Shown: one piece after another, positions 32,185 through 40,483 of the stretch
Layout: the number at the start of each line of letters is the position of its first letter
Position numbering within the stretch: the first letter of the stretch is position 1
Source: Chryseobacterium sp. ZHDP1
GTDB taxonomy: Bacteria; Bacteroidota; Bacteroidia; Flavobacteriales; Weeksellaceae
Assembly (NCBI RefSeq): GCF_018603435.1
Contig: NZ_CP075682.1
Coordinates: 744,001-808,000, forward strand
Reading direction: 5' to 3'
DNA length: 64,000 bases
The notes under the pieces: model-generated
Databases searched by the model: none
Told to the model about the DNA's origin: nothing
The model's input: the letters and a program-made list of their open reading frames with translations, nothing else
Program-made: the position numbers and the translations under genes

Positions 32185-32730
32185 ATGAGTCTAAACGAGA
32201 GAATTTCAAAAGTTATCGAGTATTCTAATCTTTCTTCTTCGGAGTTTGCAGATGAAATTGAAGTGCAGCGATCTTCTATTTCGCACATTACGTCCGGAAG
32301 AAATAAGCCGTCGCTTGAGTTTATCATTAAAATAAAATCGCGCTTTCCTGAAATTCTTTGGGACTGGTTGATTACGGGTGAAGGTGAAATGCTGAAATCT
32401 GAACTTCCCGAATCGGATGTTCCTGAACTGGAAGAGGAAATTTACGAAGAGGAAAAACCGAGAACGACTTCTCTCCCCGATCTTTTTACGATGGTAAATA
32501 ACGATGAAGATTTTGGCAGTGAAGAAACAGAAATAGAGCCGCCAAAAATAAATCGTCAGGAATCGTTTATACCGGATCAAAGTAAAGCTCAGGAGAAAAT
32601 ATCGGATTCTCAGCGATTAGAAAATAACAGTGATCAGATCATTGCTCAAGCTATTGAAAATCAACAAAATAAAATTAAACGAATTGTTATCTTCTACGAA
32701 AACGGCAAATTCGAAAGTTTTGAACCTTAA
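32185..32730 (+). CDS. XRE-family DNA-binding regulator with acidic tail
   Basis: A 181-residue protein. Residues 4-62 form a lambda-repressor-like HTH (LNERISKVIEYSNLSSSEFADEIEVQRSSISHITSGRNKPSLEFIIKI), with the recognition helix at VQRSSISHITSGRNKPS, and WDWLITGEGEM after it, typical of flavobacterial XRE regulators. A long acidic, probably disordered linker (Glu/Asp/Pro, residues 70-145) leads to a short C-terminal motif IKRIVIFYENGKFESFEP that may be a dimer or partner contact. The upstream palindrome array suggests autoregulation. No phage or toxin genes are adjacent; the signal it reads is unknown. Confidence 0.85.
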   Translation: MSLNERISKVIEYSNLSSSEFADEIEVQRSSISHITSGRNKPSLEFIIKIKSRFPEILWDWLITGEGEMLKSELPESDVPELEEEIYEEEKPRTTSLPDLFTMVNNDEDFGSEETEIEPPKINRQESFIPDQSKAQEKISDSQRLENNSDQIIAQAIENQQNKIKRIVIFYENGKFESFEP

Positions 32731-32793
32731 ATGATCTTTTGAACTTTTCATTTTCAAAAATTTTAATCAGTCTATATTTCGATCATAAAAAAA

Positions 32794-32813
32794 CCTCACA
32801 ATATTTTGTGAGG
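32794..32813. terminator. Terminator between XRE and proline dehydrogenase genes
   Basis: CCTCACAA and TTGTGAGG form a perfect 8-bp stem with TATT loop; A-tract on the left means a good T tail for the minus-strand proline dehydrogenase gene. Confidence 0.75.
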
Positions 32814-32834
32814 CTTAGCATTTATTTTCAGAAT

Positions 32835-34007
32835 TTATCTGCTTGCTTTTCTTCTTTCGAGTTCCTTTTTAATCAGCCCCAGTTCACGACCGGTTTGTCC
32901 CGCAACGGAAGTATTTTCCTGCGCTCTTCTGGTAAGATAAGGCACAACATCTTTTACAGGTCCGTAAGGAAGGTATTTTGCCGCATTATAGCCTTTATCT
33001 GACAGATAGAACGTAATATTGTCGCTCATCCCGTAAAGCTGCCCGAAATAGATATGAGGATTTCCGTTTTCCAGTCCTTTCGCTTTCATTTTATCCATGA
33101 CAAGCTCTGAAGAAATTTCATTGTGGGTTCCGAAAAATGCGGAAACTTTATCTAAATGATTCATAACGAAATCAATTCCTGCATTGTAATTTTTATCGGA
33201 AGCATCTTTAGTTGGCTGAATAGGATCTGCATAGCCTTTTTCTGCGGCTCTTGCTCTTTCTTTTTCCATATAGGCTCCGCGAACGATCTTATACCCGATA
33301 AAATAACCTTTTTCTCTCGCGCGCTGAAGATGCGCTTCCATATACTCCAATCTTCCGGTTCTGTACATCTGAATGGTATTCCAGACAATCGGCTTTTCCT
33401 GATTATATTTCTCCATCATCTCTTCGCAAAGATGGTCTGCTGCATCCTGCATCCAGGTTTCTTCAGCATCTACCATTACTTTTTTGTCGTGTTCATGGCA
33501 AAGTTTACAGACTTCATCAAACCTTTTTACTACTCTTTTCCACTCTTCTTTCTGGCTTGTTGTAAGTTCCGCATTTTTCCCGACAGCTTCATACAGATCT
33601 ATTCTTCCGAAAGCAGTAGGTTTAAAAACGATAAACGGAATTGCCGGATTTCCTACAGAAAATCTTACGATATCTTTGATCTCTTTGCAAACTGCATCAA
33701 ACGTTTCTTCGTCTTCTTTGCCTTCAATGGAATAATCGAAAATACTTCCGACTCCTCTTCTGAAAAGCTGTTTCACGACTTTCATACTTTCTTCACGGGT
33801 TTCTCCTCCGCAAAACTGCTCAAACAAAGTATTTTTTACAATTCCTGTAACGAAAGGAAAACTATTATGAACGGTGAAATTAAGAACGGAAGTTCCAATT
33901 TTTGTAAGAGAAGGCTGCTCAATCATTTTGAACATCCAATACGCTTTTCTTAACTGTGCATCGGATTTATCCGCAAATGCGACTTTAGTATCGTTAAAAA
34001 TGGGCAT
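32835..34007 (-). CDS. Proline dehydrogenase
   Basis: A 390-residue FAD-dependent monofunctional PRODH that oxidises proline to pyrroline-5-carboxylate and passes electrons to the quinone pool. The TIM-barrel motifs are seen in YSIEGKEDEETFDAVCKEI, VMVDAEETWMQDAADHLC, VWNTIQMYRTGRLEYMEAHL, FIGYKIVRGAYMEKERARA and FYLSDKGYNAAKYLPYGPVKDVVPYLTRRAQEN; the last carries the conserved YLPYGP and RR pair near the substrate site. No P5C dehydrogenase domain is attached, unlike PutA. A -7 box lies just upstream. Confidence 0.92.
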   Translation of the reverse strand: MPIFNDTKVAFADKSDAQLRKAYWMFKMIEQPSLTKIGTSVLNFTVHNSFPFVTGIVKNTLFEQFCGGETREESMKVVKQLFRRGVGSIFDYSIEGKEDEETFDAVCKEIKDIVRFSVGNPAIPFIVFKPTAFGRIDLYEAVGKNAELTTSQKEEWKRVVKRFDEVCKLCHEHDKKVMVDAEETWMQDAADHLCEEMMEKYNQEKPIVWNTIQMYRTGRLEYMEAHLQRAREKGYFIGYKIVRGAYMEKERARAAEKGYADPIQPTKDASDKNYNAGIDFVMNHLDKVSAFFGTHNEISSELVMDKMKAKGLENGNPHIYFGQLYGMSDNITFYLSDKGYNAAKYLPYGPVKDVVPYLTRRAQENTSVAGQTGRELGLIKKELERRKASR

Positions 34008-34032
34008 TACTTTTTATAAATTTAAGGTACTG

Positions 34033-34040
34033 CAAAGGTA
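34033..34040 (-). promoter_or_regulatory. Promoter -7 box of the proline dehydrogenase gene
   Basis: CAAAGGTA is TACCTTTG on the minus strand, a perfect TAnnTTTG box about 26 bp before the ATG. Confidence 0.6.
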
Positions 34041-34072
34041 AGAAAAGGATCAGGTTTTATAAAGAAAATTTT

Positions 34073-35002
34073 CTATAATTTACCTTCCAGTCCGTTGAGA
34101 AGCATTGCGATTATCCCAATGAAAACCCAAGTTCTGAGAATATTAAGCGTGATGAAGTTGCTTTTTCTTGTATGATTTAAAATAAGGTAAACACAAAGGA
34201 TGAAAATAAATAATCCGGCAGTAAAATAATACGCCATGAATCCTGAAATTCCTGTTTTCATAATCAACTTCATGGATACTGCCATGGTAATGATGAGCAG
34301 AGAGACGATAATTATTTTGGTATTCCTGCTTTTAAAATAATTGGGAATTGTTGTGTATCCGAATGCTTTATCGACACTCTTCGTTAAAGTATCTTTCACA
34401 ATATCAATGCATAAAAGAATCAGAAAAAGAAAAACTGCCATGAGTAAAACTTTCTTCGAAAAGGTTTCATAATACACCATCATTCCGAAAAAAGGATACA
34501 GCGTAAGACTCACAAAGGTAAGATTGTTTAATATTAAAATCCGGCTGAGCTTATGGCTGTAAAACCACATAAAGAACTGATAAACAACAAAAAATGCAAA
34601 AACATTATGCGAAATCATCCATGCAACTCCCAAAGAAATCACACTTAAAACGAGGTAAGCGTAAAGAAAATATTTCTGCTTAATGAAGCTCTGGATTCTT
34701 GTTCTGAAAGGTTTTACAACATGATCTTTTTCGAAATCGTAAAACTGATTGATAATTCCTCCGGCAAGAATCGTAAGAACCGTACAGAAAATAATCCCGT
34801 GAACTTTAAAATCGAATACAAATTTTCTGAAATTTTCATCCTGATTAAAGAGGAAAAATGTTGAAACATAGAGAGCAAAAATCAGCAGGACGGCAACAAA
34901 AAAGCGAGCTCCCAAAAGAAAGCCCACGAATTGTGAAAATCTGTAAAAAAAAGATTTTTGAATATAATTTCTCTGTTGGAAAGTTTCTTTTTCAGAATTC
35001 AT
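34073..35002 (-). CDS. UbiA-superfamily prenyltransferase
   Basis: A 309-residue membrane prenyltransferase with eight to nine helices. The first Asp-rich motif is NQFYDFEKDHVVKP and the second is DIVKDTLTKSVDK, both of which bind prenyl diphosphate through magnesium. It is distinct from the MenA in this window. Relatives are often annotated geranylgeranylglycerol-phosphate geranylgeranyltransferase, but the acceptor is not known in Bacteroidetes. It starts 12 bp after a GHMP mevalonate kinase, so the pair links isoprenoid supply and use. Confidence 0.85.
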   Translation of the reverse strand: MNSEKETFQQRNYIQKSFFYRFSQFVGFLLGARFFVAVLLIFALYVSTFFLFNQDENFRKFVFDFKVHGIIFCTVLTILAGGIINQFYDFEKDHVVKPFRTRIQSFIKQKYFLYAYLVLSVISLGVAWMISHNVFAFFVVYQFFMWFYSHKLSRILILNNLTFVSLTLYPFFGMMVYYETFSKKVLLMAVFLFLILLCIDIVKDTLTKSVDKAFGYTTIPNYFKSRNTKIIIVSLLIITMAVSMKLIMKTGISGFMAYYFTAGLFIFILCVYLILNHTRKSNFITLNILRTWVFIGIIAMLLNGLEGKL

Positions 35003-35014
35003 TCACAACACTTT

Positions 35015-35941
35015 TTAGAATCTGTAAATCACTTCTTTATGGAAGCCATCAAGCATCTTTTCTGCTTTTTCGTAATCTTTGGTGAAACCTAAAATATAAC
35101 CGCCGCCGCCGCTTCCGCAGAGTTTTAAATAATATGCATTGGAATCTAAGCCTTTTTTCCAGACGTTGAATAAACTTTCCGGAATCATGGGACGAAAATG
35201 TTCATACGCCCAGTGAGAAAGCTTTTTAAGGTTTCTGAAAAACGGATTCATATCTTTTTTAAGGAACGCATCAATACAAGCGTTATTATAGCGGATAAAC
35301 TCTTCTTTCAGGGTTTTTCTGAAACCTTCGGTCTTCATTTTTTCAAAGAAAATCTGAACCATTGGTCCTGTTTCCCCTGTCATTCCGGAGTCTATTAAGA
35401 AAATAGCTCCTTTTCCGGCTTCACTTTCCGGAATGGCAACCTTATCTACACTTTCTTTGCTTTCGATAAGAATCGGAAGATTCAAGTAGCAGATCAGAGG
35501 ATCAATTCCTGAACTTTTCCCGTGGAAATAACTTTCCATTAACCCAAAAACTGTTCGAAGGTTTTTCAGTTCGTCTTTTGAAATATTTTCAGGTTCATGT
35601 TTAGAAATAGAATATCTTTCGAAAATTGCGGCAACCAAAGCGCCTGAACTTCCTACTCCATATCCCTGAGGAATATTGCTGTCGAAGAATAATCCTTCAG
35701 AAATTTCTTCTTTAAATTTTGAAACATTAAGTTCAAAAGTCTCAGGAAGTTCTAAATTCTGCAGGTATTCTGCGTATTTTTTAAGATGATCATTGGATTT
35801 TTTTTCAAATTCGGAATCCAGTGATGAGAATTTGAGGGTACCTTTGTAAAAACTGTAAGGTAATGTCAAACCTTGGGAATCTTCAATAATTCCGTATTCT
35901 CCGAACAAAAGGATTTTTGCGTAAAATAATGGGTTTGTCAT
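35015..35941 (-). CDS. GHMP kinase, probable mevalonate kinase
   Basis: A 308-residue GHMP-superfamily kinase. Motif 1 is the N-terminal FYAKILLFGEYGIIED (GHMP strand with E-Y-G in place of EHA/SVV), motif 2 is the ATP loop PQGYGVGSSGALVAAIF and motif 3 is LCGSGGGGYILGFTKD. The catalytic Asp is probably in GIDPLICYL. Motif spacing fits mevalonate kinase, which agrees with mevalonate-pathway isoprenoid synthesis in Flavobacteriia. It is the first gene of a pair with a UbiA prenyltransferase. Mevalonate kinase versus phosphomevalonate kinase cannot be settled by eye. Confidence 0.82.
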   Translation of the reverse strand: MTNPLFYAKILLFGEYGIIEDSQGLTLPYSFYKGTLKFSSLDSEFEKKSNDHLKKYAEYLQNLELPETFELNVSKFKEEISEGLFFDSNIPQGYGVGSSGALVAAIFERYSISKHEPENISKDELKNLRTVFGLMESYFHGKSSGIDPLICYLNLPILIESKESVDKVAIPESEAGKGAIFLIDSGMTGETGPMVQIFFEKMKTEGFRKTLKEEFIRYNNACIDAFLKKDMNPFFRNLKKLSHWAYEHFRPMIPESLFNVWKKGLDSNAYYLKLCGSGGGGYILGFTKDYEKAEKMLDGFHKEVIYRF

Positions 35942-36206
35942 TTATTTAAATAAATTTTTCTGCAAATTTAATACTATTCTGATGAATATAAGCAAATCCC
36001 GCGCCGAATTCTAACAAATTTTAACAGCAAAATATTCTTAAAATTTTAATTAAATCTAAAATCAGAATTGCATTGATATAAATTTATAAAAAAAGCCTGA
36101 AAACTAAGGTTTTCTATTCAAAAGAATAATGAAGTATGTAAATTTACCGTGAGTCGATATTAGAAGATTAAAATAGATTGATAATCAAACTACTACATTT
36201 CATTAA

Positions 36207-36296
36207 TAGCGTTAGTCTTCAGCCCGATGTAAAGTTTTCAGATCAAAATCAATTTTAATAAAAATTGATTGTAAGTTTTGACTAAAGCCCATTGCT
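36207..36296. repeat. Intergenic palindrome with AGCCC/GGGCT arms
   Basis: AATAGCGTTAGTCTTCAGCCC faces TAAAGCCCATTGCTATT around a central perfect 10-bp stem (AATCAATTTT / AAAATTGATT at 36247-36270). It looks like a degenerate member of a common flavobacterial spacer repeat. The rest of the gap from 35942 to 36353 shows no gene. Confidence 0.5.
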
Positions 36297-36353
36297 ATTT
36301 TTGTATTGTATTTTACATAGAACTCACGTTAATTTAAAATCAAATAAATAAAA

Positions 36354-36373
36354 AAGACGCTATAAAGCGTCTT
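36354..36373 (-). terminator. Terminator of the UMF1-type transporter gene
   Basis: AAGACGC and GCGTCTT form a perfect stem around TATAAA, with TTTTTATTT following on the minus strand. Confidence 0.85.
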
Positions 36374-36395
36374 GATTTGTTGTAGTATGATTTAA

Positions 36396-37925
36396 CTATT
36401 TTTTCTGGGTATTCAGCTTTAAGAATCGTATCAATATTAACCCTACAAAGAAAAATAGTGCCATTGAAAACGCGGCAAATCTCATTCCTGAAGCGGAAGG
36501 CAGCATGACATCAATTTTAGCGAAAATGGCTCTCAAAGAATCGTATTTATCGATAAATAAGGCAAAAACAAATGTTCCTACAATGATGGCAATTTTTTCC
36601 AATACATCATAAAAACTGAAAAATGTAGTGTTCTCCATTGAGTTTTCCGGCAACAGCTTGGAATAAGTGGATCTGGACATTGCCTGAAGTCCTCCCATTA
36701 CCAAACCTACGACTGCAGCCACCCCGTAAAACTGATATTCTACTGTCGGATTTTCTTTGTTAAGGAAATATGCCCAGATACAGGCAACGATCCAAAGAAT
36801 AATAGCAATGGTAATTACGTTTTTGTTTCCTATTTTTCTTGATAATCTTGAGAAAATTACGGCTCCGATGATGGCTTCAATCTGAATGACCAAAAGTGTT
36901 CCGATGAGTTTATCCTGAGGAAGATTGATTTCGCTTTTCCCGAAAAGTGTTGCCATCAGGAAAATAGTCTGCATTCCCACGCTGTAAAAAAAGAAGCTGG
37001 AAAGGAAATATTTCAGGTTTCTGTCTTTGAACAGATCTTTTCCTACTTTGAATAATTCATGAAAGCTTTCTTTGGCGATATCTTTATAGAAGCTTAAGTT
37101 ATCTTTTAAAACTTCGAAGAAACCACCCTGTTCTTTATGTCTTTTGAAGATGTTTTTATAGTTTAAAAGGACTAAATCTTTCGGAAGTTTTTCTTTCACA
37201 TCCCCGAATTGAGGCAAATGTTTGAAGGTATACTGAGAAAAGCCAAACCACCATGCTCCGGTTAATAAAAAGCTGATTCTTGTGAAAAGCAACTGTTGTG
37301 CAGCTCCTTTTGCAAGAACCTGAATTAGTATTAAACAAATCACTACCAAAACTACGGAACCGATATATCCGTAAACATATCCTTTAGCAGAAAGTGCATC
37401 CTGTTTGTCTCTGGTGGCTATATCCGGTAAAAAGGAATTATAGAATACCAAACTTCCCCAAAATCCGACACTTGCAGTAATGCTGAAGAGCAATCCTAAG
37501 AATACGTTGTGCATTCCGGTAAACATTGCCAATCCCATACAAGATGTAGCTCCTAAATAGCAGAAGAACTGCAGGAAGGATTTTTTGTTTCCTATTGTAT
37601 CTGCCAAAGAGGATAAAAACGGAGACAATAAAACCACTATGAAAAACGAAATCGTTAAGGAATATCCATAGACCGCATCGGGTTGATATTCTTCTCCAAA
37701 GATCTTAATCATGTGTCTTACAGGAACATCGATCCATGATTTTGTTTCCGCCACATATTCCTTTTTTTCGTACGCTGTGGTAAGAATGGAATAGTAAATA
37801 GGGAAAATAGTAGAAGTAATTACCAAAGAATAAACGGAGTTTGCCCAGTCATAAACCGCCCAGGCTTTCATGATCTTTGGATTATTCTTTATGTTTTGAG
37901 TTTGCAGATTCTCAATTTCAGACAT
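36396..37925 (-). CDS. MFS transporter, UMF1/Atg22-like
   Basis: A 509-residue major facilitator with about 12 helices. The N-terminal KIMKAWAVYDWANSVYSLVITSTIFPIYY, with Asp-Trp-Ala-Asn, is diagnostic of the UMF1 family related to the yeast vacuole effluxer Atg22. Another conserved point is GLVMGGLQAMSRSTYSKLLPEN. In bacteria the substrate is unknown; amino-acid export is the usual guess by analogy with Atg22. It stands alone between a repeat and its own promoter. Confidence 0.88.
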   Translation of the reverse strand: MSEIENLQTQNIKNNPKIMKAWAVYDWANSVYSLVITSTIFPIYYSILTTAYEKKEYVAETKSWIDVPVRHMIKIFGEEYQPDAVYGYSLTISFFIVVLLSPFLSSLADTIGNKKSFLQFFCYLGATSCMGLAMFTGMHNVFLGLLFSITASVGFWGSLVFYNSFLPDIATRDKQDALSAKGYVYGYIGSVVLVVICLILIQVLAKGAAQQLLFTRISFLLTGAWWFGFSQYTFKHLPQFGDVKEKLPKDLVLLNYKNIFKRHKEQGGFFEVLKDNLSFYKDIAKESFHELFKVGKDLFKDRNLKYFLSSFFFYSVGMQTIFLMATLFGKSEINLPQDKLIGTLLVIQIEAIIGAVIFSRLSRKIGNKNVITIAIILWIVACIWAYFLNKENPTVEYQFYGVAAVVGLVMGGLQAMSRSTYSKLLPENSMENTTFFSFYDVLEKIAIIVGTFVFALFIDKYDSLRAIFAKIDVMLPSASGMRFAAFSMALFFFVGLILIRFLKLNTQKK

Positions 37926-37947
37926 TTCAAATAATTATTAATAAACA

Positions 37948-37955
37948 CAAAAATA
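37948..37955 (-). promoter_or_regulatory. Promoter -7 box of the UMF1-type transporter gene
   Basis: CAAAAATA is TATTTTTG on the minus strand, a perfect TAnnTTTG box 23 bp before the ATG. Confidence 0.5.
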
Positions 37956-38190
37956 GCAAAACCGCCGAATATTCGGAGCTTTTTATTTGGTTTGGAGAAA
38001 ATTTTATTATTCCGTTAAAATTGTGCTATTTAAAAAATGGCTTCAGTATAAATATTTCTTGCCCGAAGAGAATATTTTTCAGGAGAAAAATTATCGTATT
38101 TTAATTAGATATTGTTTTTTTGATTTTTAAAAGTTTTTTAACCTTTCAAAATGATTTTTTACCGATAATTTCTATGAATGTCTGGAATTA

Positions 38191-38294
38191 TAGCCCCGAT
38201 TGCAGCATTTGTCTGAGCTCATTTCGGGTTTCGGCGGCGGCTTCGCCGCCGCCGAAACCCGAAATAGCGAGTGCGGAAAGCGGGAAAAAGCTCC
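38191..38294. repeat. Structured repeat (AGCCCCGATTGC ... AGCTCC family), copy 3
   Basis: TAGCCCCGATTGCAGCATTT is followed by GTCTGAGCTC, a perfect 20-bp hairpin at 38221-38265 (arm ATTTCGGGTTTCGGCGGCGG, loop CTTCG), then AGCGAGTGCGGAAAGCGGG and AAAAAGCTCC. The flanks match copy 4 almost base for base while the hairpin arms differ and remain fully paired. It follows the thiolase gene's terminator. The remaining gap up to 37925 is A/T-rich with no gene. Confidence 0.82.
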
Positions 38295-38300
38295 AAAAAA

Positions 38301-38325
38301 AATCCGAAAGTAAAACTTCCGGATT
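38301..38325 (-). terminator. Terminator of the thiolase gene
   Basis: AATCCGAAAG and CTTCCGGATT pair with one mismatch around TAAAA, with TTTTTTTT following on the minus strand. Confidence 0.85.
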
Positions 38326-38346
38326 CTGAATGTATCAATCTAATGA

Positions 38347-39528
38347 TTACTGCATATTTTCAATAACGATTGCAGAAGCTCCGCCTCCTCCGTTACAGAT
38401 TGCTGCTGCACCGTATTTACCGTTATTCTGTTTCAAAACGTTAATTAAAGTTACAATGATTCTTGATCCTGAACTTCCAAGAGGGTGACCAATAGCCACA
38501 GCTCCACCGTTTACGTTTACTTTAGAAGCATCCAGTCCTAAAATTTTATTGTTCGCCAGACCTACTACAGAAAAAGCTTCGTTGAATTCGAAGAAATCAA
38601 TGTCTGTAAGCTCTAAACCTGCTTTTTTAAGGGCAATGGGTAAAGCTTTTGAAGGTGCTGTTGTAAAATCTTCAGGAGCCTGAGCTGCATCTGCATAAGA
38701 AACGATTCTCGCCAAAGGCTTAAGTCCCAATTCCTCCATTTTTTCTTTAGAAACAAGGATCAAAGCAGAGGCTCCGTCATTGAGTGTAGAAGCGTTTGCT
38801 GCCGTTACTGTTCCTTCTTCTTTTTTAAACACTGTAGGAAGTGTAGGAATTCTGTCAAAATTTACCGCTTTATATTCTTCATCTTCTGCAAAAATAATCG
38901 GATCTCCTTTTCTCTGAGGAATTTCCACAGGAACAACCTCATCAGCAAATTTACCTTCCGACCATGCTTTTGCTGCTCTTTTATAAGATTCGATGGCAAA
39001 ATTATCCTGCTCCTCTCTTGAAATACTGTAGTCAGCTGCACATTTTTCTGCACAAACTCCCATATGAACTTTGTTGTAGACGTCTGTAAGCCCGTCCAGA
39101 ACCATTCCGTCCTGCATTTTTACATCGCCTAATTTTGTTGCATTTCTCGCGTTGTAGTAATGTGGAACTGAGGACATATTTTCCATCCCTCCTGCAACAA
39201 TTACGTCTGCATCTCCTGCTTTAATTGCCTGTGCAGCCATAGAAACCGCTTTCATTCCGGATGCACAAACTTTATTTACCGTAGTAGAAGGCGTTTCGTT
39301 TGAAAGTCCTGCTCCTAAAGCTACCTGACGAGCCGGAGCCTGTCCTTCTCCCGCCTGTAAAACGTTCCCCATGTAGATTTCCTGAACCTGTTTCGGATCA
39401 AGACCGATTTTTTCTAATGCTCCTTTTACAGCAACAGCTCCCAGCTTCGTTGCAGGAACAGCAGATAAACTTCCTAAAAAACTTCCCATCGGAGTTCTTA
39501 CTGCGGAAACGATGAATACTTCTTTCAT
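38347..39528 (-). CDS. Acetyl-CoA C-acetyltransferase (thiolase)
   Basis: A 393-residue thiolase. The nucleophile is Cys88 in NKVCASGMKA, the His base is in VNGGAVAIGHPLGSSGSR and the second Cys is in AAICNGGGGASA. It makes or splits acetoacetyl-CoA. Sequence is of the biosynthetic/degradative acetyl-CoA acetyltransferase type (393 residues), so it could serve either the entry to the mevalonate pathway or fatty-acid and branched-chain amino-acid oxidation. It is a single-gene unit with a strong terminator. Confidence 0.94.
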   Translation of the reverse strand: MKEVFIVSAVRTPMGSFLGSLSAVPATKLGAVAVKGALEKIGLDPKQVQEIYMGNVLQAGEGQAPARQVALGAGLSNETPSTTVNKVCASGMKAVSMAAQAIKAGDADVIVAGGMENMSSVPHYYNARNATKLGDVKMQDGMVLDGLTDVYNKVHMGVCAEKCAADYSISREEQDNFAIESYKRAAKAWSEGKFADEVVPVEIPQRKGDPIIFAEDEEYKAVNFDRIPTLPTVFKKEEGTVTAANASTLNDGASALILVSKEKMEELGLKPLARIVSYADAAQAPEDFTTAPSKALPIALKKAGLELTDIDFFEFNEAFSVVGLANNKILGLDASKVNVNGGAVAIGHPLGSSGSRIIVTLINVLKQNNGKYGAAAICNGGGGASAIVIENMQ

Positions 39529-39583
39529 TTTTATAATTCTATTTTTTTACGTTTAGTTTAAACCGAATCTTATAATTTTCTGT

Positions 39584-40015
39584 TTATTTTTTGTTTTCTT
39601 TTGCTTTCATCAGTACAAAATTATAAGTGTCATTTTCGAATTTTGACTGAATTTTTATGTAATTGTCCTGCGTGGCAATAACTTTATTGGTGAATATATC
39701 TCCTACTTTAATAGGATTTTCTTTTTCGGTTTTTTCAACAGCAATTAATTTATACTCGCAGTCACTCACAAAAACCATGGTTAGTTTTATAAAATCTTTA
39801 CCATCGTTATAATATTCGGTCTGTATATTATCTTTTATGGTCATATACCAAAGATTGGGCGGATAATTCATCCTGTAAAACTTACCTTCCTTAATATTAG
39901 TACATTTTGGAGGGTTATCTACAGGTTTCTTTTTTACCGTTTCCTGAGACTGTGCATTCGCGTACGATGCACCCAGAAAAAATACTCCGATCGAAAATAT
40001 TTTCAAAAAATTCAT
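39584..40015 (-). CDS. Secreted protein of unknown function
   Basis: A 143-residue protein with a signal peptide (MNFLKIFSIGVFFLGASYANA, cut before QSQE). The mature part starts with Lys/Pro-rich KKKPVDNPPKCTNIKEGKFY and then has a compact beta-rich domain with two cysteines (PPKC and DCEYKL) that could form a disulfide. The family is not recognised. It lies 6 bp after a small membrane gene and should be co-transcribed with it. Confidence 0.68.
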   Translation of the reverse strand: MNFLKIFSIGVFFLGASYANAQSQETVKKKPVDNPPKCTNIKEGKFYRMNYPPNLWYMTIKDNIQTEYYNDGKDFIKLTMVFVSDCEYKLIAVEKTEKENPIKVGDIFTNKVIATQDNYIKIQSKFENDTYNFVLMKAKENKK

Positions 40016-40021
40016 ACGTGA

Positions 40022-40411
40022 TTATGCTTTTACTTTATTATTTTTAACTAAAATGATGATAAACGCTCCTAAAAATTCTAAGATCCAGCCCCACTTCAAT
40101 TTTACAATTCCTGCCAGTTTATCCTGCCATGATTTAAAAGGCATAAAGCTGAAATAATCTGAAGCCTGAAGTTTTACGGCAATAAGCGTAAAAACAAACA
40201 GAAAAACCAGAAGAATACCAAAAATTTTAGAAACTTTTGTATTATTGTTTGCAATACCAAAGAGTGCTCCTGCAGAAAGAATCCAGCAGATTATTGCCAG
40301 AGAATGATCGAGCTTCCAATAATTCCAGTTTCCGATGATGGGAACGTGAACGAGCGGCAGAAAACTTCCTGCAACCACCAATATCAATCCTAATAACTGA
40401 ATATTTTTCAT
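40022..40411 (-). CDS. Small four-helix membrane protein, unknown function
   Basis: A 129-residue protein with four predicted membrane helices (about residues 5-22, 35-52, 57-77 and 100-122) and little else. The ATG of MKNIQLLGLILVVAG is chosen because the frame upstream is inside the terminator hairpin region and the protein then begins just before the first helix. It precedes the secreted 143-residue protein gene. Unknown family. Confidence 0.65.
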   Translation of the reverse strand: MKNIQLLGLILVVAGSFLPLVHVPIIGNWNYWKLDHSLAIICWILSAGALFGIANNNTKVSKIFGILLVFLFVFTLIAVKLQASDYFSFMPFKSWQDKLAGIVKLKWGWILEFLGAFIIILVKNNKVKA

Positions 40412-40438
40412 ATTTCTTAAAGTGCCAAAATACAAAAA

Positions 40439-40464
40439 AAAACACACTCCAAAAAGTGTGTTTT
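40439..40464 (-). terminator. Terminator of the barrel-protein gene
   Basis: AAACACACT and AGTGTGTTT pair around CCAAAA, with TTTTTTTG following on the minus strand. It ends the sigma/anti-sigma/barrel transcript and lies within the leader of the next small membrane gene. Confidence 0.8.
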
Positions 40465-40483
40465 TCTATGATGCAGATTCATA

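Noticed and set aside
33156..33953. Long open frame on the plus strand (265 codons)
   Set aside because: It is antisense to proline dehydrogenase, is Phe/Ser/Ile-rich and matches no family; it is a codon-bias shadow.
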